A DNA stretch of 64,000 nt from positions 14,927,822-14,991,821 of the forward strand of contig OX457044.1 in NCBI GenBank assembly GCA_949752735.1, read 5' to 3'. Below, one piece after another: positions 19,738-30,100 of the stretch. The notes below the pieces were generated by a model, which made no database searches, was not told the origin of the DNA, and saw only the letters and a program-made list of their open reading frames with translations. Positions within the stretch are counted from its first letter, which is position 1; each line of letters opens with the position of its first letter. The stretch comes from Lumbricus terrestris. Lineage: Eukaryota > Annelida > Clitellata > Crassiclitellata > Lumbricidae. The translations under genes were made by a program, and so were the position numbers.

Positions 19738-22700
19738 CTGAACAAATTCCACAAAAGAATATATGAATGTTCCAAACTTAAACATGCACATCCATCTCTT
19801 TTGTTTTTCGGACACATCTCTCATGACTAATGTGAATAAAGAGAGAATGAAGAATGCACATTATAAGCAGACATACATGTAGATCAAAGCTATAGTATAT
19901 ATGGATGAAAAAGAAGCGCTTAATTTATGTTGTTTCAAGTTAGCAAAGTTTTCCTATGCAAATTGAAGACATTTTAACAGTTTAAATAGTATCAGGCGCT
20001 AATTAAAGGCATTTATTGCATGCAGACAGTCATGATGGACGCACTTAGGAACTGGACCAAATCGTATCCAGTCGTCTGTTCAATGGTCCGATACTTTAGT
20101 TCTCCGTAGAAAATGTCCACTTCCAGGAAATTCCTCCTAAACAAAAATGCGCGGACAAGCACTTGCAACAGACAACTATTACAATTAGCCATAGCTCGAG
20201 GGTACGCGTACCCTAAAATAGAATACGTTAAAATACGTACGTACCTTTCAAAAAATACAATACGCGTATGGTACGTACCCTACATGTGTACAAGTGCACG
20301 AAAATTTTGTTCATGGCTTACTCGGCGACCCATAGCCTACATGTACGTATACATGCAGTCAACAGTATGCGTCATCGAAATCGGTATTTCCGGTAGCGTA
20401 GCAGTAAATTTAATTCGATAAATTCTTCTGGTATAATTATTTGTATTCAACTGGTCAACCTTTTCCTTAGAGTTGGACTTTTAAGTGCTGCAGCAGAACT
20501 GAGCCGACTAACTGACATTAATTAGTGCATTAAGTGCAATGTATGCTGGATAAACACAGACCTACAATAATAACAATTATTATTACTATAGCATTGCAGC
20601 AATTCACTACGCTGTGTACTTGACTGTGATTGTTTGCTTAAATTAAATCGAACATTCTTATAATGAGCAATGACGAGGCTAACGTATTTTATTATTGTTT
20701 ACGTACCCTAAAATAGGGTACGTTAAAATACGCACGTACCTTTCACAAAATAGAATACGTATGGTACGTACCCTCGAGCTTTGCAATTAGCCTATACACC
20801 CATTTCGCTAAAATGGTCATATAGATCAATTGCATTGATCATTATTCATTCATTCATTCATTCGGAAATTTATATAGCGCCCCTTCAAGAAAAAACTACT
20901 CAGAGGCGCTCCCGACTCCAGCGCGTCCAAAAAGAAGTTTTAAGTATAGTGAGGAAGGATCCTGGTCGAGTTCCAGTGTGGGCGTAGCTCAAAAGGAAGG
21001 CCATTCCAGACCACTGGTCCAACCACAGAAAAGGCTCGGTTCTTCATGGTAGTAGTACGAGCAAAAGGAACTAAGAGAACTCCCTTATCAGCAGAGCGTA
21101 GCTGACGACGTCCTTGGATACAAAATTTAAGGCTGCAGCATGCTATTGGTCTCTGAGGTAAATTGGGGCGAGACCCTGGCAACATCGTCATACCAATGCA
21201 GCTACCCTGAACTCAATACGCTGGCGAATAAGGAGCCAGTGAAGTAGGGTATACCTCAAGCGTGTAGTTTGAGACATGATCATGTTTAGGGATTTGCCCA
21301 ACTATGCCAATAAGTGAGACGACTAGCTGAGAATAACGGCAATGATTCCCTATTGACTGATGTTTTCAGCGCTATATAAAGCTGATCTTTGAATGCGTTT
21401 TGTGTTTTCCGTGATGCAATCGTAGGCCTACCTGACAAAACTGTCGTCGATGAAAGTAGAATCGTTAAAGTTGGTCAGCCGCTGGTTGAGAGTATTAACA
21501 TTCCCGATGACCATCTGTTGTGCTGATCGCAGTTCTGATTGGACGTTGGTAAGCGTCTGCTTTAGATACGCGTTGTAGGCACGAACAAGCATCGGAACAA
21601 TAGTTGCAGATTGACTGACAAGCGAAGTGACCGTCATTTCAACACCGAGCATAAAATCGCTTCGGCGCTGTTTGTTTGAATGCTTGTACGAGTGCTATGC
21701 ACTGGTCAGAAGAATGACTGACCATGAATCACTTTGACGTTTTTGAATCATCCAAAAAACCGAGGGTGGTCTCACTAAAAGTGATGTAACTTTTGTTCTG
21801 TTTTAAATATTTTGATTAAATTTCGGTCATCATGTGTAAATATGAATTGTCTATCAGCCTGTAAAAATTTCATTTTGAAATTCTTACTTTTGGCCAAAAT
21901 ATTGGCAAAAACCTACTTTTTGTTGCGTTACGTTTTTGAATCGTCAAAAAACGGTGGGTGGCCTTCCTAAAAGTGGCATAACTTTTGGTTTGTGTGAAAT
22001 ATTTTGATGAAATCTGGCCATCATATGTAAATATAAATTGTCTTTAAGTCTGTAAAATTTCATTTTGAAATTCTTACTTTTGGCCAAGATATTGGCAAAA
22101 AAACCTAGGGGGTCTCTTTTTGGCGCACCCTGTGTATACAGGTAAGCAGCCAATGAACAAATATCAATGGGACCTAAAAATTAAATAAATATTACATAAA
22201 AATTATTTTAAAAAATGAACAGGTGATTTTCGGTTTTCGTTTCTGGCGAAAACGGATCTTATGTTCAACCCAGCAATGTTGCAATGCTTTTGAAATGCAT
22301 GGCCCTACGTGTTACAGTAACGTGTATGCCCACTGCGCATGCGTGCAATCGGTCGCATTCGCTGCTATTTCTACCGCTACCATCCTTATTAAAAACCTTC
22401 TCGCTTGTAAAGTGCCAGCGTTAACCAACCAATAGACTTTAATTACTCAGCTACGACATGGAACTTGATCGACTAATTTCGCCAGAGAAATTAACACAAT
22501 TATCAAAGAGAATGTTATAGACTTTCTTTGATATAAGCTTATGCGATGCTACAGGGCATTTTTTAACGTGCATGTTGCACACAAAATGTGCTGTTGTAAA
22601 TGGATTTGTGCAGTTGTAGAAGCACTTCCATGTAGTAGAAACTTGTAAAAACAGTTCATTGTCCTCAGATTGGAAGTAATTTACCATGGAGGATGGGAAA

Positions 22701-23612
22701 GAAAAGAAGCGGTTGCGCAGTTCTAAAAATTCCTTAAAAACAGCCCTGCGATGCTAAACAGTTTTTAGTCGTGTTTATTAGATGTATGTATAGCGCACAA
22801 AAGGGCGACTAGAAAAGAGGTTAGAACGGGGTACGATCACTTAGGCCTACTTATTCACACAATAATTATAAAGCACTTGTTGGTGGTTGGAGGTGATCCA
22901 AGACTATAGGCAGGGTTTACCGACCTGGCATGTAGGAGTCTTTGCAGCCACACTCGTCATAAACAGATCTCGTTTTGCATTCGAGTTGACACTTGGCCGT
23001 TGTGTATCGGTCGGTTGAGTTGAAGAAGTCGTAGTCTGTAAAAGAGCATTTTCCCCAAGGCGGACCAAGATTTTGAAGCTAAACGACAAATCGAAGCATA
23101 CGACTTGCTCGAAAACAACTCATAATTATTACATCTAAACGCAAATAGAAATATAGAACCATACAAAACAAGGAAAAACGACCGGAGCTCATCTTCTCGC
23201 CAAGCGGAGATCAGCACTATTCGCCAAGCAGCCACAAAGTGCTGCCAATGCATGAAAAGCGTAATAAAGGTAGCATTTAAAAAAATTAAATATGCACATT
23301 GTTTTGATGTTTATTTTTATTTACTGCCTATTTCTGTGTTTTGCTCAGCGCCAATCGTCAAGGAGTCAGAAACATCCAGTCATATCTTAGTTATTGTAAA
23401 ATGTTGTGAGGCGTGGATCATTTTCAGTAGGCCTACTGGTAAGTAGACCTATAGCCTATCGGTCGATCAGCGAAAACATACGGTAGGCCTACTATAGACC
23501 TACCATCAGGCGGTCAAGCGGTGCCAATGTCTGGTAACCATGCAGGAGCAACGGTGAAACCTGAGTCTGCAACCTGAGGAATATCGTCAGAGCTACATGT
23601 ATGAAGATGAAT
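19493..23612 (-). CDS. DEG/ENaC (ASIC-like) cation channel, C-terminal exons
   Basis: Spliced minus-strand gene. Exons, 5' to 3' with GT-AG borders, are 23539-23612, 22925-23078, 21432-21667, 20045-20136 and 19493-19737. The first encodes IHLHTCSSDDIP..GFTVAPA, the HD-like strand and APG region. The second gives PPWGKC, DFFNSTDRYTTAKCQLECKT and ECGCKDSYMPG, the cysteine signature of ASIC/ENaC thumbs. The third is helical. The fourth reads RNFLEVDIFYGELKYRTIEQ. The last reads SDFGGCFGLFLGGSILSFFE, the pre-M2 and M2 pore helix, then a basic tail and stop. Phases fit exactly across the last three exons. M1, the finger and the exon carrying the last cysteines (between 22925 and 21667) were not found. 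The channel would be a trimeric, probably amiloride-sensitive plasma-membrane cation channel. Confidence 0.9.
20045..20136 (-). CDS. DEG/ENaC exon (palm strand before M2)
   Basis: 92-bp exon between TTTGTTTAG and GTGCGT. It encodes RNFLEVDIFYGELKYRTIEQ and TTGYDLVQFL, the conserved L-x-V-x-I-F-x-x-L-x-Y-E block that leads into the S-D-I-G-G motif. Phases join the flanking exons without a gap. Confidence 0.92.
20182..20791. mobile_element. hAT-type non-autonomous element, 594 bp, inside a channel intron
   Basis: Element 20190-20783 has inverted ends CATAGCTCGAGGGTACG and the inverse of CAAAGCTCGAGGGTACG. It has perfect 8-bp duplications CAATTAGC (20182-20189, 20784-20791). Each end also carries a ~75-bp directly repeated block (CCCTAAAATAG...ACGTACCTTTC) whose own borders are palindromic (GGTACGTACC). 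No transposase inside. Confidence 0.88.
20843..21270 (-). mobile_element. 3' end of an L2-type LINE inside a channel intron
   Basis: The minus strand encodes LRSADKGVLLVPFARTTTMK and FSVVGPVVWNGLPFELR, the C-terminal block of L2/CR1 reverse transcriptases. It is followed by a 3' UTR ending GGCGCTATATAAAT and a (GAAT)n tail (plus-strand ATTC repeats at 20844-20863), the usual L2-like 3' end. It is 5'-truncated. Confidence 0.82.
21432..21667 (-). CDS. DEG/ENaC exon, helical extracellular segment
   Basis: Bounded by AAACAAACAG and GTAGGC. It encodes about 78 residues beginning RRSDFMLGVEMTVTSLVSQS and including YNAYLKQTLTNVQSELRSAQ, which looks mainly helical, and ends at FIDDSFV-R. Placement in the channel rests on exact phase continuity with the palm exon at 20045-20136 and on position, not on strong family similarity. 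The donor overlaps a TAGGCCTA octamer (intron positions +2 to +9). Confidence 0.72.
21737..22132 (-). mobile_element. Partial copy of the GGGTGCGCC palindromic element
   Basis: Two tandem ~200-bp modules of the arm type found at 4927-6093, ending TTGGCGCACCCTG at 22132. The centre and other arm are missing. It lies in the intron between the cysteine-rich exon and the helical exon of the channel gene. Confidence 0.78.
22133..22924. other. Channel intron sequence with a dispersed repeat
   Basis: Contains at 22560-22745 an inverse-orientation match to 9160-9345, including the shared peptide-level string MVNYFxSED and a CTACAACTGCACAAATC-like block. Phase arithmetic requires at least one more channel exon in this interval or in 21668-22132, but I could not identify it. 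Confidence 0.5.
22925..23078 (-). CDS. DEG/ENaC exon with the cysteine-rich thumb signature
   Basis: 154-bp exon preceded by CGTTTAG and followed by GTCGGT. It encodes LQNLGPPWGKCSFTDYDFFN and continues through YTTAKCQLECKTRSVYDECG to CKDSYMPG. Spacing C-x3-C-x7-C-x-C and the terminal MPG match ASIC/ENaC proteins, where these cysteines form stacked disulphides in the thumb. It ends in phase 1. Confidence 0.93.
23539..23612 (-). CDS. DEG/ENaC exon (HD/APG strand)
   Basis: After GTTGATTTCAG the frame reads IHLHTCSSDDIPQVADSGFT then VAPA, comparable to the (I/V)-x-x-H-D-...-P-x-x-x-x-G-F-x-(V/I)-A-P-G segment of the family. The donor GTTACC is the last GT before an in-frame stop, and the next residues are not in phase with the following known exon, so a small exon between 23078 and 23539 is probably missing. 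Confidence 0.7.
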
Positions 23613-23663
23613 CTGAAATCAACAAAACATTATTCACTGCAGAACACTGAATCAATCAAAAGA

Positions 23664-23707
23664 ATATACAATCGGTCGAATATATATATGTTCGACCGAT
23701 TGTATAT
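23664..23707. other. Perfect 17-bp inverted repeat with 10-base AT loop
   Basis: ATATACAATCGGTCGAA (23664-23680), loop TATATATATG, then TTCGACCGATTGTATAT (23691-23707). It is in the channel gene intron just upstream of the 23539-23612 exon. Confidence 0.9.
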
Positions 23708-24104
23708 ATATATAGATTAAGGTCTCATTTCGTGAATCCATTACTGAACGTCAAGGGCAAAGTTTCTGCGCAAGATAAAATGGGAACTCGGACGTTGCGT
23801 GAACAGAGACTGGGACATCGCGTAATCATAGCAAAATACCCAGTGAAAAGTGGAGTCTCAGCACATTGAAGGCTATCTGTAAACGTGTTTGTGTAACTAA
23901 GATCAGATGTCAGACGAGAGGCAGGAAGTGGTCGTTTGGTCTGACCGAAAAAAGCGTGATTTTCACGATATTTGCTTGGTAATCGAAATGTCAAGAGCAA
24001 AGCACATCATGGTTTCGACATCACATATGCTGGCGTGTGTTACGGTTGCAAGAAAAGACTGCATTTGATCCCATTCAGTAGGTTAGATGTCAAATTCATC
24101 ACGA

Positions 24105-24882
24105 TTCAAAAATAAATGCAAAAAATTAGTTTTTTTTACTAATATCATGGCCAGAAGTAAGAATTTCAGAATGACTCTTTACAGGTTTAAAGACAACTCA
24201 TATTTACACATGAAGGCCAGATTTCATCAAAATATTTCAAACACAACAAAAGTTATACCAATTTTAGTGAGGCCACCCCCCCCCCCCCCCCGTTTTTTGA
24301 CGATTCAAAAACGAAACGCAACAAAAAGTAACAAAAACACGATTTTATTAAGTCTCATCTGAAGTAACTGTTGTCAAATGAACTTGGTAGTGCTTCACAA
24401 CTTGTGTTCAATGTGCCCACCACCAGTGCCAAAACTTCTTTTGAGTCTCTTTGCAAAGTTCTTGATGGACCTGTTGATTAATCTGACAGATTTCTTATTT
24501 ACCAATTTGATTGTCATCTTGCTAAGTGACTTCTCAGTGATGTGCAGCTACGCTGGTACCCTGTTTCTTCTTTAAATAGCAACAATAATGATCATCTGGC
24601 AATATCAAAGCTATTTGATAACAAATATTTGAGATGAGACTTAATAAAATTGTGTTTTTGTTAATTTTTTTACGTTACCCTACTGAATCGTCAAAAAACA
24701 GTGGTGGCCTCACTGAATGTGATATAACTTTTGTTCTGTTTGAAATAATTTGATGAAATCTGGCCATCATGTGTAAATATGAATTGTCTTTAAGCCTGTA
24801 AAATTTCATTTCAAAATTCTTACTTCTGGCCAAAATATGGGCAAAAAACCGTAGAAGGTTACTTTTTATAGCCCACCCTGTA
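24105..24882. mobile_element. Shortened copy of the GGGTGCGCC palindromic element
   Basis: One arm module, the ~250-bp centre in inverse orientation to that at 4927-6093, and one inverse arm ending CCACCCTG followed by TA at 24881. A 16-base C-run lies near 24277. Its centre lacks the AGGCCT present at 5517-5522. Confidence 0.8.
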
Positions 24883-25106
24883 TATATGTGTATATAATTA
24901 TATGTACATGTGTGTATATAATTATATATACATGTGTGTATAGAATTATATAAAGCCTGTCCTACTGTTAGTTGTATAATGTGTATGAGGAGCTCTTGTA
25001 ACGGCATGGCTGTGTACGGTGCTATTTAAATCGTCAATATTTTCATTCTTTTTATTGCTTATATTTCTTCTATCATTATTACGTGTTATTTCAAAATAAT
25101 AGAATA

Positions 25107-25148
25107 ATAATAAGGATCATCATGATCATCATCATCATCGTCATCATT

Positions 25149-25188
<40 letters not shown>

Positions 25189-25231
25189 CCATAATCATCA
25201 TTATCGTCGTCATCATCGTCATCATCATCAC
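25107..25231. repeat. (ATC)n / (GAT)n microsatellite adjoining a splice donor
   Basis: Near-pure ATC trinucleotides with ATCGTC variants. On the minus strand the repeat begins at the GT of the donor after the MAM exon (GTGATGATGATG). Confidence 0.93.
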
Positions 25232-25360
25232 CTGTGGGTTCCGCCTGTGAAGCTGTTGCCACCCAACGCGTCTCCTTGTCTGATGCGTCGTGGTATCCGC
25301 AGACGTCGAAGTTCGTGAAGTCGCACGATAGGTTAGTCATCGACTCAGATGCAGCAGCTG
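25232..25360 (-). CDS. MAM domain exon, N-terminal half
   Basis: 129-bp phase 1-1 exon bounded by TTTCTCCACAG and GTGATG on the minus strand. It encodes TNLSCDFTNFDVCGYHDASD and KETRWVATASQAEPTG, matching the start of a MAM domain (L-x-C-D-F-E-x-x-x-C-x-W with the first conserved cysteines). MAM domains are adhesive extracellular modules of about 160 residues. Exon length (43 codons) plus the 118-codon exon at 26141-26494 would make exactly one domain, but they lie in reverse order, so each probably belongs to a different MAM copy of a tandem series. The second half for this copy was not found downstream. Confidence 0.85.
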
Positions 25361-25504
25361 CTGTGGAGAAAGACATTCACAAAAGTCATCTGGTAATTAT
25401 TGATCGAAGACGCTACCGTATATGTACGTGTGGAGTTATGTTAGGCGTCGAAGGTTTTTAGGCTTCGTCTGTGTAAAATAGCAAACTACTTCTCGAGACC
25501 ACAG

Positions 25505-25595
<91 letters not shown>

Positions 25596-25616
25596 CATGA
25601 TGATGCTGATGATGAT

Positions 25617-25657
<41 letters not shown>

Positions 25658-25662
25658 TGATT

Positions 25663-25704
<42 letters not shown>

Positions 25705-25709
25705 ATGAT

Positions 25710-25806
<97 letters not shown>

Positions 25807-25840
25807 CTGATGACGACGACGACGATGATGATGAGTTCTC
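25505..25840. repeat. Compound (ATG)n/(ACG ATG)n microsatellite
   Basis: Over 300 bp of ATG and GACGAT units inside the intron between the two MAM exons. It makes open frames of poly-Met, poly-His and poly-Ile on both strands, none of which is credible as a gene. Confidence 0.95.
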
Positions 25841-26140
25841 TGCCCGAAAGCAGGTTCTTTGGCTTTACGCCCCTGGCAATGAGATGAGTGAGGTGGTTTC
25901 CCGTTCCCTTTCTCACAGACATAATGTGGGTGAGCAACTTGTCCAAGGTCCGTATACGTAGCGGCTTGAGGTAAATTCGAAACTCCGACCCTTCGGTTGC
26001 ACGGCAACGAATCTACCACTACACAACCGCGTCCCACAGTGCAAATTATACATAATTATGTTGATTTAATCAAAGCTCTTTTTTAGCTCATTTGTTAGAG
26101 TTTCCGAAGTACTCATTGTTTTCGAGTTAATTTTGATTAC

Positions 26141-26494
26141 CGTTCTGGTGACAGGGTCCGAATTCCAAGCTGATGTTGTTTATGGTAGCTTTCTCGGTGA
26201 AATAGACACTGAGTTGAATTTGAGAAACGTTTTGGTCGAGTGGCACTTGGAATACTCCGTGAATTCGGTCATCCGTAACGCTGCCGCTCGTAAACACAGT
26301 TCGGTTCCACACTGCAGTGCCGTTCTGCGATCCATGAAAGAGTTTCGCCTGGACGCTAGAGGGAAGAACAAAGTCGACTCTAAGACAGAGGATTCGAGCA
26401 GTTACGCTGATGACATCGGAAGTCCACTGGGCTTTTAGACTGTCCAAGTCTGTGGGATCGCTGTCCAAGGTCCTTGTCAACTGAAGCGAGTAAC
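26141..26494 (-). CDS. MAM domain exon, C-terminal half
   Basis: 354-bp phase 1-1 exon between TTTCTATCCAG and GTAATC. It encodes YSLQLTRTLDSDPTDLDSLK, an ILCLRVDFVLPSS strand, KLFHGSQNGTAVWNRTVF, VPLDQNVSQIQLSVYFTEKA and a closing ISLEFGPC. These match the second half of MAM domains, including the C-L-x-F/V-x-F strand and the final G-x-C. Several N-x-S/T sites suggest a secreted or extracellular protein. It is on the same strand as the DEG/ENaC exons, 2.5 kb upstream of the first. Whether it belongs to that gene or to a separate upstream gene cannot be settled here. Confidence 0.85.
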
Positions 26495-26527
26495 CTGGAT
26501 AGAAAAGTTATATATATATTATATACT

Positions 26528-26600
26528 AGCTGGGGTACCCGGCGTTGCCCGGGAAATTTAGGATACGGCTCGCTCCGGCCACAACCACACCACACTCCAC
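26528..26600 (+). repeat. Repeat end with TACCCGGCGTTGCCCGGG motif
   Basis: CTAGCTGGGGTACCCGGCGTTGCCCGGGAA is a self-complementary-looking start seen in dispersed repeats of several invertebrates, by memory and unverified. Here it is followed by the inverted-repeat element at 26606. Confidence 0.4.
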
Positions 26601-26605
26601 CCCAT

Positions 26606-26881
26606 CCATGGGCGTCCGCAGGAATTTTTCTAGGGGGGGGGCAAACTTGCAAATAATTGTCACAGAGGTTAAATAGGTTGTCGAAAGCAACAGATCGCTC
26701 CACCTTCGACGCTGGCTCCCTGTCGATCAGCTGTCACGGAACCAGCATGCGAAAAATCATAGACATTCATTGTCGCTTTGTAATAATCAAAACCAAATAA
26801 TCAACATTTATCTGCAATTAAGCGAAAAATCCAGAGGGGCGCAAGTGCGCCCCTTGCACTCCGCTGCGGACGCCCATGGCT
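26606..26881. mobile_element. MITE-like element with CATGGGCGTCCGCAG ends
   Basis: CATGGGCGTCCGCAGG at left and TGCGGACGCCCATGG at right form inverted repeats around ~245 bp that include a G-run and no coding sequence. No clean target duplication was found. Confidence 0.65.
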
Positions 26882-27103
26882 GCAGCTATGAGAAAAGCAT
26901 TTAAGCGCGTAAATTGCATCGTTTTGATTAATTATCGCGGCGCTAATTAAACGACGACGACGTCATCATAGTCTGCTGATGATCTTCCGGTGACGTCATA
27001 ATATTGACATTGTTATTGCTTCTCTGCTTTGTGCAAGGTTAGTGTTGACGATTTAAAAGATAATTCTTTTGCGAATTTCTATTGAGTGCCTACTCTTGTC
27101 TCG

Positions 27104-30100
27104 ATGAATTCATTCCGAGAAGAGAGCGTTGATCGGCGGCTTAAATGCCGTCGACGTTCTTCCCCTGAACGGTACTGGTTTTGTGAGGGCCTGATAGGAA
27201 ATGTGGATATGGTCGTCGACCGGCAGCTTTCTGCCGGTCTCCAAGACGACCAAAGACATCCCGCCCTCGTCCAGATACCGCAGGCGAAGAGTCCCATTGC
27301 TTGGGGGGCCGTTAAGAACGTCGGGAGTGGCGGAAGCGATGCCATGGCTGATCTCGCTTTCTGCCGTGTCCCTTCCCATAGAGGCCAAACACAATTCAGT
27401 CCAGGTGTTCCCGATTGTGAGACTTGCCCTATAGGCAATACCCAACTGTGTCCTTTTGCCGACGAGGTCGAGCGCACGAATGGAGTCGAGAGCGATGCTG
27501 CCACTTCAGGCAGCGCTATCTCCTCTTCTCCGGTACTCCCTCTGTTGAGTCTTATTGATTGCATAACTGATGATTGTTTAACCTATCTTTGTCCTGTGAC
27601 TGCTAAGGTTGAGAACACGAATGGTGTTGAGGGCGATGCTGCCACTGCAGGCAGCGCTATCTCCTCCTCTCCAGTCTCTCCTTTCTGTAGTCTGCTTGAT
27701 TTCATCGATGATGAATGTATTGCCCATTCATACTTAGTTCCTGTAACATCTGTTGGCAGTTCGGGTCTGGATGGTTTTGTTGAGGGTGCTGCTGTGTGTG
27801 ATGGCCTGCCATCTGATGGCCTTGTTGAGGGTGCTGGTGTGGGTGATGGCCTGCCATCTGATGGTTTTGTTGAGGGTGCTGGTGTGGGTGATGGCCTGCC
27901 ATCTGATGGTTTTGTTGAGGGTGCTGGTGTGGGTGATGGCCTGCCATCTGATGGTTTTGTTGAGGGTGCTGGTGTGGGTGATGGCCTGCCATCTGATGGT
28001 TTTGTTGAGGGTGCTGCTGTGGGTGATGGCCTGCCATCTGATGGCCTTGTTGAGGGTGCTGCTGTGGGTGATGGCCTGCCATCTGATGGCCTTGTTGAGG
28101 GTGCTGGTGTGGGTGATGGCCTGCCATCTGATGGTTTTGTTGAGGGTACTGGTGTGGGTGATGGCCTGCCATCTGATGGTTTTGTTGAGGGTACTGGTGT
28201 GGGTGATGGCCTGCCATCTGATGGTTTTGTTGAGGGTACTGGTGTGGGTGATGGCCTGCCATCTGATGGCCTTGTTGAGGGTGCTGGTGTGGGTGATGGC
28301 CTGCCAACTGATGGCCCTGTTGAGGGTGCTGGTGTGGGTGATGGCCTGCCATCTGATGGTTTTGTTGAGGGTGCTGGTGTGGGTGATGGCCTGCCATCTG
28401 ATGGTTTTGTTGAGGGTGCTGGTGTGGGTGATGGCCTGCCATCTGATGGCCTTGTTGAGGGTGCTGGTGTGGGTGATGGCCTGCCATCTGATGGCCTTGT
28501 TGAGGGTGCTGCTGTGGGTGATGGCCTGCCATCTGATGGCCTTGATGAGGGTGCTGGTGTGGGTGATGGCCTGCCATCTGATGGCCTTGTTCAGGGTGCT
28601 GGTGTGGGTGATGGCCTGCCATCTGATGGCCTTGTTGAGGGTGCTGGTGTGGGTGATGGCCTGCCATCTGATGGTTTTGTTGAGGGTGCTGGTGTGGGTG
28701 ATGGCCTGCCATCTGATGGCCTTGTTGAGGGTGCTGGTGTGGGTGATGGCCTGCCAACTGATGGCCCTGTTGAGGGTGCTGGTGTGGGTGATGGCCTGCC
28801 ATCTGATGGCCTTGTTGAGGGTGCTGGTGTGGGTGATGGCCTGCCATCTGATGGCCTTGTTGAGGGTGCTGGTGTGGGTGATGGCCTGCCATCTGATGGC
28901 CTTGTTGAGGGTGCTGGTGTAGGTGATGGCCTGCCATCTGATGGTTTTGTTGAGGGTGCTGGTGTGGGTGATGGCCTGCCATCTGATGGCCTTGTTGAGG
29001 GTACTGGTGTGGGTGATGGCCTGCCATCTGATGGTTTTGTTGAGGGTGCTGGTGTGGGTGATGGCCTGCCATCTGATGGTTTTGTTGAGGGTGCTGGTGT
29101 GGGTGATGGCCTGCCAACTGATGGCCCTGTTGAGGGTGCTGGTGTGGGTGATGGCCTGCCATCTGATGGCCTTGTTGAGGGTGCTGCTGTGGGTGATGGC
29201 CTGCCATCTGATGGCCTTGTTGAGGGTGCTGGTGTGGGTGATGGCCTGCCATCTGATGGTTTTGTTGAGGGTGCTGGTGTGGGTGATGGCCTGCCATCTG
29301 ATGGTTTTGTTGAGGGTGCTGGTGTGGGTGATGGCCTGCCATCTGATGGCCTTGTTGAGGGTGCTGCTGTGGGTGATGGCCTGCCATCTGATGGCCTTGT
29401 TGAGGGTGCTGGTGTGGGTGATGGCCTGCCATCTGATGGCCTTGTTGAGGGTGCTGCTGTGGGTGATGGCCTGCCATCTGATGGCCTTGTTGAGGGTGCT
29501 GGTGTGGGTGATGGCCTGCCATCTGATGGCCTTGTTGAGGGTGCTGCTGTGGGTGATGGCCTGCCATCTGATGGCCTTGTTGAGGGTGCTGGTGTGGGTG
29601 ATGGCCTGCCATCTGATGGTTTTGTTGAGGGTGCTGGTGTGGGTGATGGCCTGCCATCTGATGGTTTTGTTGAGGGTGCTGGTGTGGGTGATGGCCTGCC
29701 ATCTGATGGCCTTGTTGAGGGTGCTGGTGTGGGTGATGGCCTGCCATCTGATGGCCTTGTTGAGGGTGCTGGTGTGGGTGATGATGTCAGTGTTGGTGAT
29801 GATGGTGATGACGATTATTATGATTGCTGCTCTTCGACTTCTGATGCAATTGGTGGGTCTCGGGTGGAGGATGTCGAGGTTGAAGGGTCTCGTATTGATG
29901 GAAGCCCTTCCACGCACGGAACTGGCGAATGGTCCTGCAGTTGGGCTCTTGATGACTGTCCCACTGTTCATGGCTCGGGCTCTTGGTCTGTAGCTGGATC
30001 ACCTGGGGGCGGTTCAACCATGCAGGGAGCTGGTGCTTGGTGGGTTAGTGGGGTGCTGGATAGCAGTCCTTCCATGCAGGGAACGGGGGAATGGACCTTC

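Noticed and set aside
21432..21667. Independent small coiled-coil gene
   Set aside because: It has splice sites at both ends and exact phase continuity with the next DEG/ENaC exon, so it is better read as a channel exon.
25486..26037. 183-codon poly-His frame and 162-codon poly-Ile/Val frame on the minus strand
   Set aside because: They are translations of the ATG/GAC microsatellite with random flanks and no domain.
27702..29747. 681-codon His/Gln-rich minus frame as the main gene
   Set aside because: It is confined almost wholly to the 45-bp array, whereas the plus frame extends through unique sequence at both ends and the 54-bp repeat.
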